DNA of 64,000 bases from Fagopyrum homotropicum (taxonomy: Eukaryota > Streptophyta > Magnoliopsida > Caryophyllales > Polygonaceae): the NCBI GenBank assembly GCA_033239125.1, contig BSWB01000007.1, positions 104,707,582 to 104,771,581 of the forward strand. The letters run 5' to 3'. The position numbers and the translations under genes were made by a program. The notes beneath the pieces are model-generated. The model did not search any database, was not told where the DNA came from, and saw nothing but the letters and a program-made list of their open reading frames with translations. This document shows, one piece after another, positions 45,610 to 56,597 of this stretch; the first letter of the stretch is position 1, and each line of letters begins with the position of its first letter.

Positions 45610-46260
45610 ACCAAAATGGTACTACTACAGCCTCGTCAGGGGATGATGTTGCGATGATAAGGTAAGAGTGTGGTTATGCGGTGGAGGAAATGGACGACGA
45701 GGTCCTCGTCGGGGGTAGAATCGGGTTTGATTGCAGATCTAGATCAGGATCTGGATCTAGATCTGTAATCGCGAGCCCAAATGCTGTCAAAGGGTACGGA
45801 ACCCATCTGCAACCTATAAAGAAAGTTCGACAAAATCACTACGCCGGCTGCCAATCACGAAAGTTCGAGTTCCCCATGCTTCAAAGAAGATTGTTTCCGT
45901 AATGCGCCCTGCCTTCGAAGAAGATTGTTTCTTTGGCGGGTTTGACGGCGGTACCGGTTATTGGAGTTGCCGAGGATTTTGGGGTTTTGTTTGTGGGTGA
46001 TGAGACGTATAGCCTGGTGATTGATCTGGATGATTTGATGTTCAATTGAAGACGGTTGTGGGTTGATTGGGGCACTTGAGATAGCAATGAGATATTGAAT
46101 CAGAGAAATTGAGAGAAGGGTGCATTGTTGACGGGAGAAGGGTGCAAGACTGGAAGATTGAGGTCTGAGAAGCTGAGTGATTGAGAGAAGGAGAGGAAAG
46201 GGTTTTCACGGTATCCATTTGCGGTTACCAGAGAGGGAAGAGAGGGAAGAGAGTGGAGGA
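45610..46260 (+). other. G/C-richer segment inside the MULE-like element, possible captured gene piece
   Basis: Base composition differs sharply from the AT-rich flanks. A plus-strand frame at about 45905-46048 reads ALPSKKIVSLAGLTAVPV and on to DLDDLMFN then stop; other frames are short. The last part is a GAGAG-rich stretch like a plant 5' leader. MULEs often carry gene fragments, but I cannot name a source gene. Confidence 0.35.
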
Positions 46261-46382
46261 GAGTTAGGGTTCACAGTTAAAATAAAAAAAGGACCTACTT
46301 ATTTAACAAAAAATAAAAAAGCCTACTTAGTAGTTGCAAATTAAAAAAAAAGCATACTTCCCTAATTAGCCCAAAATAAATG

Positions 46383-47443
46383 AGCAAACAAAGTTTTCAT
46401 ATGATGACAAGGATACCACCAACATCCTTATATTCAATTTTAACATCAATATCACGCAAAGCTTCACGAAGTTGCGTACCAACTAGTTAGCATTCGTACA
46501 CGTTGTTGTAGAAGGAACTTATTAGTGAGTGACTTTGTCATATATAGACTCTCAAAATCCAACCACAACTTGTATGTGGTATCCTAATCTGAAACCTTGC
46601 ATATATGATAATATATACGAGACACTACATGATGGTCGAGTGTTTCTTATTTGAATGGTCATCTCATTGACATTACCCTTTTTTCCTTATTGGAATCCTT
46701 GTTTCATAAGGGGGGCCATGAACCCTATTGTTTCAATAACACTTACATCTTGATTTTCCATAGACTTAAAATGTTCCTACTTGTGAGTTTGTTGACAATC
46801 TTGATGTTGAAATCATGCATCTTTCTCCTAAATTACAACTCCGAAACCAGAACTGAGCTTTGATACTAGTTTGTAGTTTGAAATATGAGAAAGAACGAAA
46901 TTAACCACACATAAAAAAGAAAAAACAACACATAAATTTATAGTGGTTCGATCATCTAATAATTACTATGTCTATGTAGTATCAGATTGAACCAAAAGCT
47001 CATTGACGGGACAACATGAACGACCCCGTTCTGGACCCGGGGACCCAAGACGTCTAGGCGAGGGGGACGTAGTCCCTCTTGATTGAATATCAAAGTTGGC
47101 ATATCAACAATATATTTGTTAAAATGTTGATCGATGAGTCAATCTGTTGATCTTGATTTCACACATTGCATTAGTTTGACAGCACGATAGAAACATAATA
47201 CATACACTTGACAACTTCGGTAACTTAGGTGGGAGATTTTTAGAACATATTTGACCTTTGCTATATAAAGAGTAAAAAAGAGAGATAAAAAACAAGAGAT
47301 CGATCTCCTTTATTTAGCTGACCGGGATGAAAACATTTGAGTAGGTAGTAGAGCGTCAGTCAGCCTGTCACATAAGATAAGACAGATTATATGTTAAGTT
47401 GATGATGAATGGTTGTTGGAGTAGTGAAGCATGAAAGTACCTT
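46383..47443 (-). other. Old retroelement-like sequence and spacer
   Basis: The first part continues the sequence shared with 3050-3070 (ATATGATGACAAGGATACC). At about 46857-46869 the minus strand reads TAGTATCAAAGCT, a decayed version of a copia primer site. No open domain remains. The rest, 46870-47443, shows nothing I can identify. Confidence 0.4.
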
Positions 47444-47674
47444 TTAGGTTGAGGTGTATTTAGGGAAAGGGACTTTTCCTGATTCAATGTCCTTAACATC
47501 CTGGAGGAGGATCTGGTAGTGCCTTTTCACTTCCTCTACCGATCTCCCCACTACTTTGGCAACCTTATCCCAACGATCTGGGGTATCCTTATAATACAAA
47601 GCCAAGGCATCTTCGAACAATTTGTCTTGCTCTCGTGTCCATGTACAGCTAGAGCTACATGAAGACGAACCCAT
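47444..47674 (-). CDS. RADIALIS-like single SANT/MYB protein
   Basis: 76 residues. A Ser/Cys-rich start is followed by one SANT/MYB repeat (about 11-58) with W12, W35 and the typical KVVGRSVEEVKRHYQILLQDV helix, then IESGKVPFPKY. This is the RADIALIS-like family of small nuclear proteins; known members compete with other MYB proteins and do not need a partner repeat. The PFPKY motif normally precedes a longer tail or an intron; here the frame ends two residues after TS. A spliced tail is possible, since GTACTT follows the stop. No neighbour suggests a pathway. Confidence 0.88.
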   Translation of the reverse strand: MGSSSCSSSCTWTREQDKLFEDALALYYKDTPDRWDKVAKVVGRSVEEVKRHYQILLQDVKDIESGKVPFPKYTST

Positions 47675-47764
47675 TCGTAGATCGTATCGATCGTCCTAGC
47701 GAGAGATATATAGAAAGAGTGAGTTGTTCAAGTACATGTAAGGGATATGAGCGACCCACCTCTC

Positions 47765-47772
47765 TATATATA
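47765..47772 (-). promoter_or_regulatory. TATA box of the RADIALIS-like gene
   Basis: TATATATA on the minus strand, about 95 bases before the ATG, followed by GAGAGG and a CT-rich leader; a good plant core promoter arrangement. Confidence 0.6.
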
Positions 47773-47774
47773 CT

Positions 47775-48781
47775 ACGTACTGAGTGTCTGGGAGAGGCGG
47801 GAATCCTATAGTTTTTAAATATAAAATCATTTAGTGCTTCACCTCTGAGCTCCTACAATCCCAGAAAATGGAGTAAGCGTAAGAATCAGAATAAAAAGTA
47901 CCTCAGTGTTATGAAAATTAAGGAAAGAATAATAAGAATATTAATTATATGATATTATGTCATTATATTTGATTAGTATTATTTGATTATTATTTGTTAC
48001 CTAGTTTAGTTTATTATATCTTTGATATTATGTCTTTAATAATTCTTTGTAATCTTGTAAAAAGGATGTCATAACATCAATGCAACTGTGTAGTTCTTCC
48101 TACTATTTTTGTGATGGTTCTCAACTCCTAGATCTATCACTCAATATATATATATAAATTTAATCAATTTAGCTCTACGTTCTTCATTCATCTACTTGGC
48201 TTGGTTTGAAGCATTGCTGACGATCGATCTTGTAGGGGCATGCAATTAATCCCACTGTGTAGATTTACTTATGTGGATGTGGATTTGGATGTTGAAGATG
48301 GATACCTAAAGAGTTTGTTGTCATCTCATGTACGACAAAGCAATCTATTAGTGTTGATGGAGAATATTTGATCATCTTCAACTTGCTATCATTATCATTT
48401 CATATGTATATTGTAGTGTAGGGTATATACTTGAGCCAACTTGGCTATGGTATCTGTTCTAGTGATGAATTCAATTCTCACCCTTGGTTATTGGGTAATT
48501 ATACACTCAATTGGAACTCGAATCTTCTCTATCAATTCATTCGTTGCAATTTCGATGCTTCCTGTCAACTCCATTAGTATACATGAGAGATGATTGAGTC
48601 TCATAGATTTTCTTTAAGGATTCTTTGACTTCTTATTCAATAAATAAATAAATATCCTTACTAATCTAAATCGTAGAGTTTCACTACTTCAATTTACCCT
48701 TCTCCCCCACCCACCCACCCCTTTTAGCCCTTTCATGTTAATTTGCCCCTCATTTGGAACAGTCCAATTGTCCTCTAAATC
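47775..48781. other. Spacer upstream of the RADIALIS-like gene
   Basis: AT-rich, with short TA repeats near 48145. No gene seen; distal control sequence of the RADIALIS-like gene could lie here. Confidence 0.4.
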
Positions 48782-48939
48782 TAGGGCTGGACATGGGACG
48801 GAATTGAGGTCGTCTCGCGTCCCGTCCCGCATAATTTAAGCGAGACGGGACGAAATACACATTTATTTTTTCCAAATCCCGCCGGATCGGGACGGAACTG
48901 AGACGGGACGGAATTAACCGGGATTTGTGCCCATCCCTA
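48782..48939. mobile_element. hAT-type MITE, 158 bp
   Basis: Ends TAGGGCTGGACATGGG and, inverted, TAGGGATGGGCACAAA, typical of hAT elements. A perfect 8-bp duplication TCTAAATC flanks it (48774-48781 and 48940-48947). The interior is rich in GGGACGG and its complement and has no coding capacity. Confidence 0.92.
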
Positions 48940-48947
48940 TCTAAATC

Positions 48948-49600
48948 ACGCATCATTCCACCGTCTCAATCATTCTTCTTGTATCCAGTTTTCAAATAGA
49001 GCACTTCCCCTTTTTGCCGCTAATGTTCCGTGGGAGTCCCCTTGCAATAGAGTACTTCTTTGTTACACCTGATCTTCATGGTCCTTTGTTATCTTTCAAC
49101 TTTATAGTCTTAGTACCTCATTATATTCTTCTTACCTGACTATAATGTACAGCGAGAGTTTGGTTGAAGAATTGGAATTTAGATTATCTCTCTTATACTA
49201 TTTAGATCGATAAAATAGAAACGTGATTTGATCGTGGCGTCTGTTTTTCAAAACATCTTTCGTGCAATCATTGCAACTTACCATAATTCATCAAATTTTG
49301 ATTTTGTTGGGTAGATAACGAGAGTGGATGCCCTTTGAGTTAGAATTAGGATTATTAGAGCATTGAAGGGTTTAGGTTCATTAAAAATGGTGCCGAGAAT
49401 TTTTTTAAAGATGTATCTAGGCACATTTTTACTCTAAAAACGAGTGAATGAGTAATTTTCTTTCGAAAAAGCTTATTACACGGATATTGATTTATTAACA
49501 CAAAAATGAAGCGCAATCCAATAACGTCTAGTTGGCGTACCCCATTATTTTTTTACGCTTTTATGTAATGGTAGATAAAAGTATTTAACCCCTCTATTTT
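48948..49600. other. Spacer
   Basis: No gene or clear element. The last part (about 49560-49720) resembles the left part of the MULE-like element around 44590-44760, including T-rich tracts. Confidence 0.4.
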
Positions 49601-49734
49601 AATAAAAAAAAAATATACATTACAATTACAAATTATTTACTAATTATTGAATTTATTTTTTTTTATTTTCTTTTATTTATTATTTTGCCTTCTTTATTTC
49701 CTTTTTTATTTTCTTTTTTGTTTCTTGAAATGAA

Positions 49735-49995
49735 TTTCTGGTATGAAATTAATACCATAAATTTTTTATACCACAAATTTTTATACCAGAAATTTTTCAT
49801 ACCAGAAATTTTCATACCAGAAATATTCATACTTGAAACTTTCATACCAGAAATTTTTTATACTAGAAATTGTTCATACCAGAAATTTTTCATACCAGAA
49901 ATTTTCATACTAAAAACTTTCATACCGGAAACTTTCATACCAGAAAACTAATACTAGAATTGTTTAGTATGAATTTTCTGGTATGGAAATTAATG
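49735..49995 (+). repeat. Second CATACCAGAA tandem array
   Basis: About fifteen units of CATACCAGAAATTTT type, bounded by inverted units (TTTCTGGTATGAA at about 49735 and TTTTCTGGTATGG at about 49972). The T-rich sequence before it is like that before the first array, so both belong to one element family, but I cannot find ends or a target duplication here. Confidence 0.75.
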
Positions 49996-50376
49996 GCAGA
50001 ATACTCATACCAAAACCAATTTATATGTTATGAAACAAAAGTAAATTAATAGTTCATTAATGTTGCACATTGTACTTATATATCATGGAGTGAGTGATGT
50101 CGCTTAACAGAATGAGCTTCATTGTTATCAAAACTGCCCTTGAAGAAAGAGTCTTCTCCTTTTGCTATAAGATGCTGGTAAATTCATAGATGTGTAAAAA
50201 ATGCCTACCCCTCAACATAAGGTACTCGGCTACAAACCCAATGTCCAACGTATGCAAACAAAAGAAACAACACATCACATGCACGGTCATAATCGGCGTT
50301 GCATGGACAACACAAAAACTGAGTTACAATATAAGCATAAGAAACACAAAAAGTGGCTCTTCAGTCGATCCACAAC

Positions 50377-51062
50377 TCAATAACCCATAAGCCCACCACC
50401 TAACTCTCCTGGGAAGGCCGTCTGCAAAATCCTGAATACATGGGTCTTTATCAATCGAATAGCCACCTCCTCCGGCAACAAGTTGCCTTCGAAGATCAAG
50501 TTATTCCTCACAAGCCATATGTAATATATAGAGATAACCAATGCAAAAGTCCAGACACTAGAATTACCATGCTTCCTCTTCGTTCTCCTCTTTAGCCATC
50601 TCAAAGCAAGGTCTAGTGTGCCAATACCAGCCGTCATCCCAAAGCTACGCCTCACATCGCGCCATATTGTCCTCGTATACCAGCATCTGAAGAATAAATG
50701 CTCATGAGTCTCCACTTCCCTCTTACAGAGGAGACAAATCGGATCAATGTCAAGAAACCCATACGATCACTGGTAGATAAACGGTTTAGTGTGGCCATCC
50801 AAGCAATGAATGCATGCCTATGAGTATGGCTCGAGTCCCATATGGCATTACACCATGGTACAATAGCTTCCCTCATATGTAAAAGATCATACGCCCTAGT
50901 GACCTTGAATCGGCCACCATTACATAACTCAGCCATAGTGTTATCAAGAGTAGTGTCAGGCGACGTGCCAGCCATCAACTTATCTCTCCCCGCCAATATT
51001 GCCTTTATGAGAGGTGAATCACACCTATGAGGTTGCCAGTCTCTAGCATCCACCACTTGCAA
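50377..51062 (-). pseudogene. LINE zinc-binding (zf-RVT) C-terminal region
   Basis: Two overlapping frames: 51062-50652 and 50715-50377, the second with THEHLFFRC followed by IWLVRNNLIFEG, typical of the domain after plant LINE reverse transcriptase. A frameshift lies near 50700. Confidence 0.8.
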
Positions 51063-51527
51063 GTATCAATGGTGTATCCATTTGACCCATAAGCTACCCC
51101 TCCCTTCATGTATATGTCAATAGTGCTTACACATGAAAGCATTATTCCAAGCCCTCACCTTCGACCTTTGGCTTATAGACCTTCTCCCAAGCAACACGTG
51201 GTCTCGACCAAAGAAACTGACGACAAAACTTGATAACTCTATCAATTACAAGCCCACGTACCGGTAAAATCGAGAGCCAGAAGCTATCAATCCCTTGGAT
51301 GACCGATGCAGTAAGCTAAACCCTACCGACAAATGATAGTTGCTTCTAGATCCATGCATTTATATTCTTTCTAATCTTGTCAAGGAGAGGAGTATAGTTA
51401 GTGGCTCTCAAGATGTGTGCCAAGGTACCTGAACGGGAAGGAGCCCATGGGAAAGCCAGTAATTGCACTCAACTCTAGCGCCTCACCCTCTTGAACCGAT
51501 GTCAGGAACATTGATGACATAGAGAGA

Positions 51528-52718
51528 CTAACATGTAACCCACTTATCTAGCTCTCCAGACCGATGAAGACATATCATAATCACACTCACCGAATCCTTG
51601 TCACCTCGACAAAAAAGAACTACATCATCTGCAAACGCAAGGTGGGAGAGCCTCAACTCATCACAATGTTGGTGGTATCTAAATCCAGGCTTAGATGTCT
51701 CAGCCTTGAGTAACCTCGAGAGAAACTCCATGCAACAAACAAAGAGGAGAGGGGACATAGGATCTCCCTGCCAAAGTCCTCACTTTGCATGAAAGAACCC
51801 ATTTATCTCCTTATTCACCATAAGTGAGTATGACGTTGTAGTCACACATTCCATAACCCAATCCACAAACTTACTTGGGAACCCTAGCTTGTCCATAGTT
51901 AGCCTCACAAACTGCCATGAAACAGTGTCATACGCCTTGGCCAAGTCAATGTTAAGGAAGCACCGCATAATGTCTCTTTTCACGTTGTAACGTCGAAGAA
52001 GCTCTTGTACAAGTAAGATATTGTCACTCATTAGCCTTCCTAGCACAAAGGCCGCTTGGGCTGGATCAATGAGGTACGTTAAACACTTCCCCTTCCTCTT
52101 TCTCATGACCTTAGTTATGATTTTATACACAACATTGCAACATGATATCGGCCTATAGTGTTCTACCCTACTAGGTGCATCATTCTTTGGCACAAGGGAA
52201 ACAATTGTGTGGTTAAGTTATGTCAAAAGCTTACCACTGGTGAAGAACTCTTTAACAGCCACACACACATCACTACTAACCACCTCTCACGCCTCTTTGA
52301 AGAAGCATGGAGTATAACCATCCGGCCCTAGTGCCTTATCATTGTCAATATCCTAGAGTGCCTCCTTAATTTCTTGATTAGAAACTGGTTTGACAAGGCT
52401 TTCCTTGTCATTGACATGCACCTTTGGGCCAACTGAAAACTCAATATCATTCGGTATCTCAACTTGTCCATCTGTCCCAAAGAGCCCTTGGTAGAAGCTA
52501 AGAAACTCATTAACCACCCCATCATTCGACGTTGTCACCTTGCTAGTCGCACTAGTCAAAGAAGCAGCATAACTAGCAGCCCCTCTCGCCTTCATCAATC
52601 CATGAAAGTAGCTAGTAGGCCGACCGGTCACTAAGTAGGAGAAACGTAGTCTTTGCCTGTTGTGCAAGGAATCTAAACTCAACTTTACCCAAATAATCAG
52701 CCCTGACCTTAGCCCCAA
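51528..52718 (-). pseudogene. LINE reverse transcriptase, fragmented
   Basis: Pieces: 52718-52353 (pre-RT region), 52193-51780 (HYRPISCCNVVYKIITKV, QAAFVLGR, NIDLAKAYDTVSW) and 51758-51528 (FADDVVLFC, the catalytic YxDD-type motif). Several stops separate them. Confidence 0.85.
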
Positions 52719-52860
52719 GCATTAGCTCTCTCTTAGCACTCGACATTGGATTCGGTCTGAGCTCCTCCAGAGTTAATCTAGAAGTTTCATTGGCCACCTT
52801 GACATGCACGCTCAGAGATGTGTGAGAAGTGTTGTCTATTCAACTCACATAAAGGCCCCT

Positions 52861-53610
52861 TCATGCTTCTAATAGAACACAAAGTCTAAGCTGGTACGTA
52901 CCCTTCACTTGTGACCTCCAATGCTCCTTCACAATGTCATGAAACCTCTCATGCTTGTACCACATATTGAAGCTTCTCTTGACGATACCAGTAGGTCTAT
53001 GTAGATGTGCTATAGCCGGCTTGTGATCAGAATAATGCCATTTGTCCAAGAAAGTTGCCCTACAATAGAAACCCTTCTCCAACCACTCACCATTGACCAT
53101 AACCCGGTCAATTTTACTCCATATTGTCCTATTAGTCCAAGTGAACTTGTTCCCACTATTGTAGGGTACATCCACAAGGCCAAGGTATTGACAAAGGTCA
53201 TACAAGCACTCACACTTACACATTCTTACCGGCACTCCATTCACTCTCTCTGCTGCATAGAAGATGTTATTAAAGTCACCAAGAACCATCCATGAAAATG
53301 GATTTTCAGTCATCAATTCTCGGATACCAAGCCATGCATCTCTCCTCTTGCCAACACTATGCTCCCCTAGTACGAAGAACACTCCAAACTGGACCCCAAC
53401 CACCTTGCATTTTGCCATGCATGCTACATATTGAACATGCACATGCAAGATCTCCACATTGAGGAACTCACCATCCCACATAACCAAAATTCGGCACTGT
53501 AGATCCAAGGTGAAGTTGTGTACGTAACTCCACCTTGTAAACTTCCTCCTCATAACCAAATTAATATCCGTAACTTGGGCGTCAATTTGAGTCTCTAAAA
53601 TGCCACACAA
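52861..53610 (-). pseudogene. LINE endonuclease domain
   Basis: 250 codons open. An AP-endonuclease-like fold is indicated by MVLGDFNNI, FTWTN, SKIDRVMVN and HYSDHKPAI. The first part, normally KETK-containing, is altered or missing. Confidence 0.85.
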
Positions 53611-54176
53611 ACGTACCTTAAACTCCTCGAATAAGACCTTTAACCCATTTTGTTTCCGGGGTTGGTTGAACCCCTGAATATTACATGATGCTACACTTAT
53701 CGGGAACCTTTACGGGTTCCCTTCATCCTCTCACTTGTCCTTACAGCCTCAACCCTAGAACTATCCTCTTGGGAGGATGTTTGTCTAGTGAGTCTACGTA
53801 CACCATCATCTCCCTTTCTAGGTTGTTTTCTTGGCTCGTTAGCAACCTTCTCAATCAAAGCATTAAGCTTCTTTATAAGATTGCGTTGTGATTTAGAGAG
53901 GACTGGAGTAAACTCTTCATCCTCATCCTCATCATCACCGTGCCCTTGACTCTATATGTCATCATTCCCAAATCCATCCTCCTCCTTAATTTCTAGGTTA
54001 ACATTATCCGAGACCTCATCATCACTGTAGTCACCCTCCATATGCTCATTCACATCAGCTTTCGAGTCATCGCCATACGACTATATGGGAGAGAGAGCTT
54101 GTTCAACTACCTTGGCCTTGCCTTTATTTGTTGGCGCCAGTTGCACGACATTACTAGCACCCACTCTTTGCACACC

Positions 54177-54689
54177 CTACTGTATTACAATTCCTGGGTT
54201 AGTCTTATGTACCCCTGCATGCTTACCTTGGATTACTACTTCTTCCTCTACGATTATCTCAGGGAGTGGCATCAAAGGAGTAGTAACCTTAGTAGAAGCC
54301 TCCAGAGTTCTACCTTTAGAGCCACTAGTAGAAGCAATATTCGAGCCACCCCCACCATCCTTAGCCACCAATTTAGGCCGTGTAATCCTAGGCCTTGTCC
54401 CTACTTCTTTCTTCTTGTCATTAAGCGTACACTCTTCCCCCTTATGACCAAATTGAAGGCACCTACGAAGATAGGTGGGTTCTTTTTCGTATAATAACGT
54501 AAAGTTAAGTGAAACACCATCATCGAAGTCAAGTGATACCTCTTTTAGAATATCCTTAGCAAAGTTAACTTCGACAAGCACGCAAGCATAGGATGCTCTC
54601 TTTCGGTCCTCTGTAACATGATCCATAAATAGTGGCTTCACAATCAACGAGCCAATCCTACCAAAGATGCACATCAGACATGATCCCAA
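54177..54689 (-). pseudogene. LINE ORF1 remnant
   Basis: Matches the plant LINE ORF1 type that ends in a CCHC knuckle. The knuckle here reads YLRRCLQFGHKGEEC, with leucine where the first cysteine is expected, so it is probably degenerate. The start of ORF1 is absent. Confidence 0.65.
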
Positions 54690-55213
54690 TACTATAAAAA
54701 AAATGATGAAGCTAAAGTACTCTAATCAGGAAATGGAAAGCACTCACATTCTCCAAAAATCTACTGTAAGGTACAAAAGTATAGGAATCGAATTATGCGA
54801 ATAAAAAAGCCAACAAATGCGAGTTTGAGTTTCAAAACAAAACACTAATCATGTCCACACTACACATCGAAGGCATTTTCCCTCTATCAACAACTCAAGG
54901 GCTTTTTTTCTCTCATCTAAACGCAACTCATGAGTTACAAACTCATCTAGTTGTAGTTCCTGCATAAACAAATTAGCAACAAGTTCAAAAAATCAGGTTT
55001 TCATTTAAAAAAAAATCATTTAAACCCTCAAGTTCATTACCTTGTTCATGTAACGTTTAACGAAGATAGGTACACCAGATTTGGGTTTCCTTTACAGATT
55101 CTATTCTTCCAAAGTACGATCTGATTCGACCGGTGACCAGCTTCGCGAGACCCTTTCGGTCCACACTAGAGAACTCGTCTCTCGGGTTCAAACCTCTGAA
55201 TAACGAACCCATA
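54690..55213. other. Spacer between LINE and candidate exon
   Basis: No clear gene. On the minus strand 55205-55080 has a coding-like composition and could hold a further exon of the gene that starts at 55489, but I find no convincing splice frame. Confidence 0.35.
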
Positions 55214-55489
55214 CTAGCATCTCAACCATACCAGAATCACGATCTTCTGTCGGTTTCCAAGATGAATGGGAGGAATGGAGAAACATTTTTGGTTGCTATC
55301 AGCATAAATCGATCCAAACAAGCCATTTTCACTCACACTCCAGCCAAACAAGAATCGATCTAAAGAATCGAGGTTTTCGTCATTGGAACCAAGGAAGAAG
55401 GGGCTGGTGGGAGACTGTAGGGTGGAAGCCACCATCTTTAGTATGTTCTTCTGAGCAGCCGTAGGGTTAGGGCAGAGGGTTTCAGCCAT
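55214..55489 (-). CDS. Candidate first exon of an unknown gene
   Basis: The ATG at 55487-55489 has context CAGCCATGG and lies about 105 bases behind a TATAAAA. The frame reads MAETLCPNPTAAQKNILK, then TSPFFLGSNDENLDSLDRFL, and stops at 55214. A strong donor (GTGAGT) occurs in frame after FLFGWS (about 55356), so the coding part may end there and continue in an exon I cannot place; LINE sequence lies downstream. I do not recognise the protein. It may be a truncated gene. Confidence 0.4.
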   Translation of the reverse strand: MAETLCPNPTAAQKNILKMVASTLQSPTSPFFLGSNDENLDSLDRFLFGWSVSENGLFGSIYADSNQKCFSIPPIHLGNRQKIVILVWLRC

Positions 55490-55593
55490 GGCTGAACACA
55501 ATATCACTGGAAATGGAGCAAATTATGGGGGCTATGAGATCGAAATACTATGATACATAGGAGGAGAGATAGATTGTTGTCATCTGTCGGTGT

Positions 55594-55600
55594 TTTTATA
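55594..55600 (-). promoter_or_regulatory. TATA box of the candidate gene
   Basis: TATAAAA on the minus strand in the context GGCTATAAAAACACC, a textbook plant TATA element, upstream of a CT-rich leader. Confidence 0.55.
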
Positions 55601-55856
55601 GCCCGGATAGAACGAGTTCGAGAGAAAGAGAAGAATGATGGACGGCTAGTGTTTCTATGGTAAAAAGTAAGAATGGGGTACATTTACTTAATTCAAAACT
55701 ATTACGAGCCTAGTTACTAGATGATAATATCAAAAAAGTTAGAGTAGCAAGAACATAGAGAGAAGAAGCCAAGGGAAACAGGGAAAGAAAAAATAAAAAG
55801 GAAACTAGTTAAGGTGGATGCCTCGTATCCTGGCCCAAGAATGTGATTGAAGGGAT

Positions 55857-56530
55857 CTATCTTTCTAGTGACTTATAGTGTAGCTTTTTACGGCGCCGAT
55901 GATGTTGTGAGCACAAGTGGTAGCATGTGTAAATCTGGTTGAAAATGAAATCATTTTGAGATTTGTAAATGACGTAGATGTAGGTAGTGATGGTGGAGAT
56001 TGTGACTTGAGCGGCAAGATCATTTTTCTTGGGTTTCATTCTGCTGAGCCAGCCCCAGATGTCTCGGCTGTATGGGTAGGGAGGAGGGACTCTAAGCCAC
56101 TTTGAGATGAGATCAAGAACAAGTGAGGAGTAGCTGCAATGGTGGATGAGATGGTCAACATTCTCCACATGGAGGTTGCACATCTTACAAGTATCGTCTT
56201 GAGTGATGTTCCAGCTATGAAGATTAGAGAGGGTAAGGAGACGGTTATGACTAGCCAACCAGGTTATGAAGCCGGCCTTCGGAGTATTCAAACCTTTCCA
56301 AATGATGTTGAGACCATATGGGGTTTGGGGTGAAGGAAGCTTCTAGTAAAGATTATATGCGGTTGTGGTTGAGAATTTACCGTTTGGTTTGATGGTGCTG
56401 TTGGTGAAGCTTGTGCCGTTAGCAGTTGAGAGGATCTCATCACGGACTTTGAGAATTTGAAACCATATGTAGTTGTGCTTGTATTTGTACTCGTATGTCC
56501 AAATGGTGTGGTCGTTAAGAATATTAGCAT
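55857..56530 (-). pseudogene. Second LINE 3' fragment (zf-RVT domain)
   Basis: Frame 56291-55857 has KAGFITWLASHNRLLTLSNL, CKMCNLHVENVDHLIHHC and WGWLSRMKPKK, the zinc-binding domain behind LINE reverse transcriptase. Upstream, 56530-56343 carries a further piece in shifted frames. It is a different family from 50377-54689. Confidence 0.8.
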
Positions 56531-56549
56531 TAATCCAATCCACCCAAAG

Positions 56550-56597
56550 ATTCAGAGCATAGATTTCTCTTTATAAAGAGAAACCTATGCTCTGAAT
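56550..56597. repeat. 48-bp near-perfect palindrome
   Basis: Two 24-base arms meet with no loop; each begins ATTCAGAGCATAG from its outer end, and they differ at one position. It lies just outside the LINE fragment. Confidence 0.9.

Larger units (their letters stand above)
44522..46372. mobile_element. Non-autonomous MULE-like element with 9-bp target duplication
   Basis: The left end reads GGGATAATTTG and the right end, inverted, GGGCTAATTAG; inside these the similarity continues only weakly. It is flanked by AAAATAAAT at 44513-44521 and 46373-46381, the 9-bp size typical of Mutator-like elements. The related sequence at 3040-3062 runs through the same point (AAATAAATGACTATATGATG) without the insert and serves as an empty site. 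It contains no transposase. Inside are a CATACCAGAA array (about 44780-45280) and a G/C-richer part (about 45610-46260). Confidence 0.75.
50377..54689 (-). mobile_element. L1-type LINE, decayed
   Basis: In sense order: ORF1 remnant (54689-54177), endonuclease (53610-52861), reverse transcriptase (about 52718-51528) and zf-RVT/C-terminal domain (about 51062-50377). All parts are interrupted by stops and shifts. No poly(A) tail is visible at the low-coordinate end. Confidence 0.88.

Noticed and set aside
49735..49995. Array as a CRISPR-like repeat
   Set aside because: Units are contiguous, degenerate and without unique spacers, in a plant genome.
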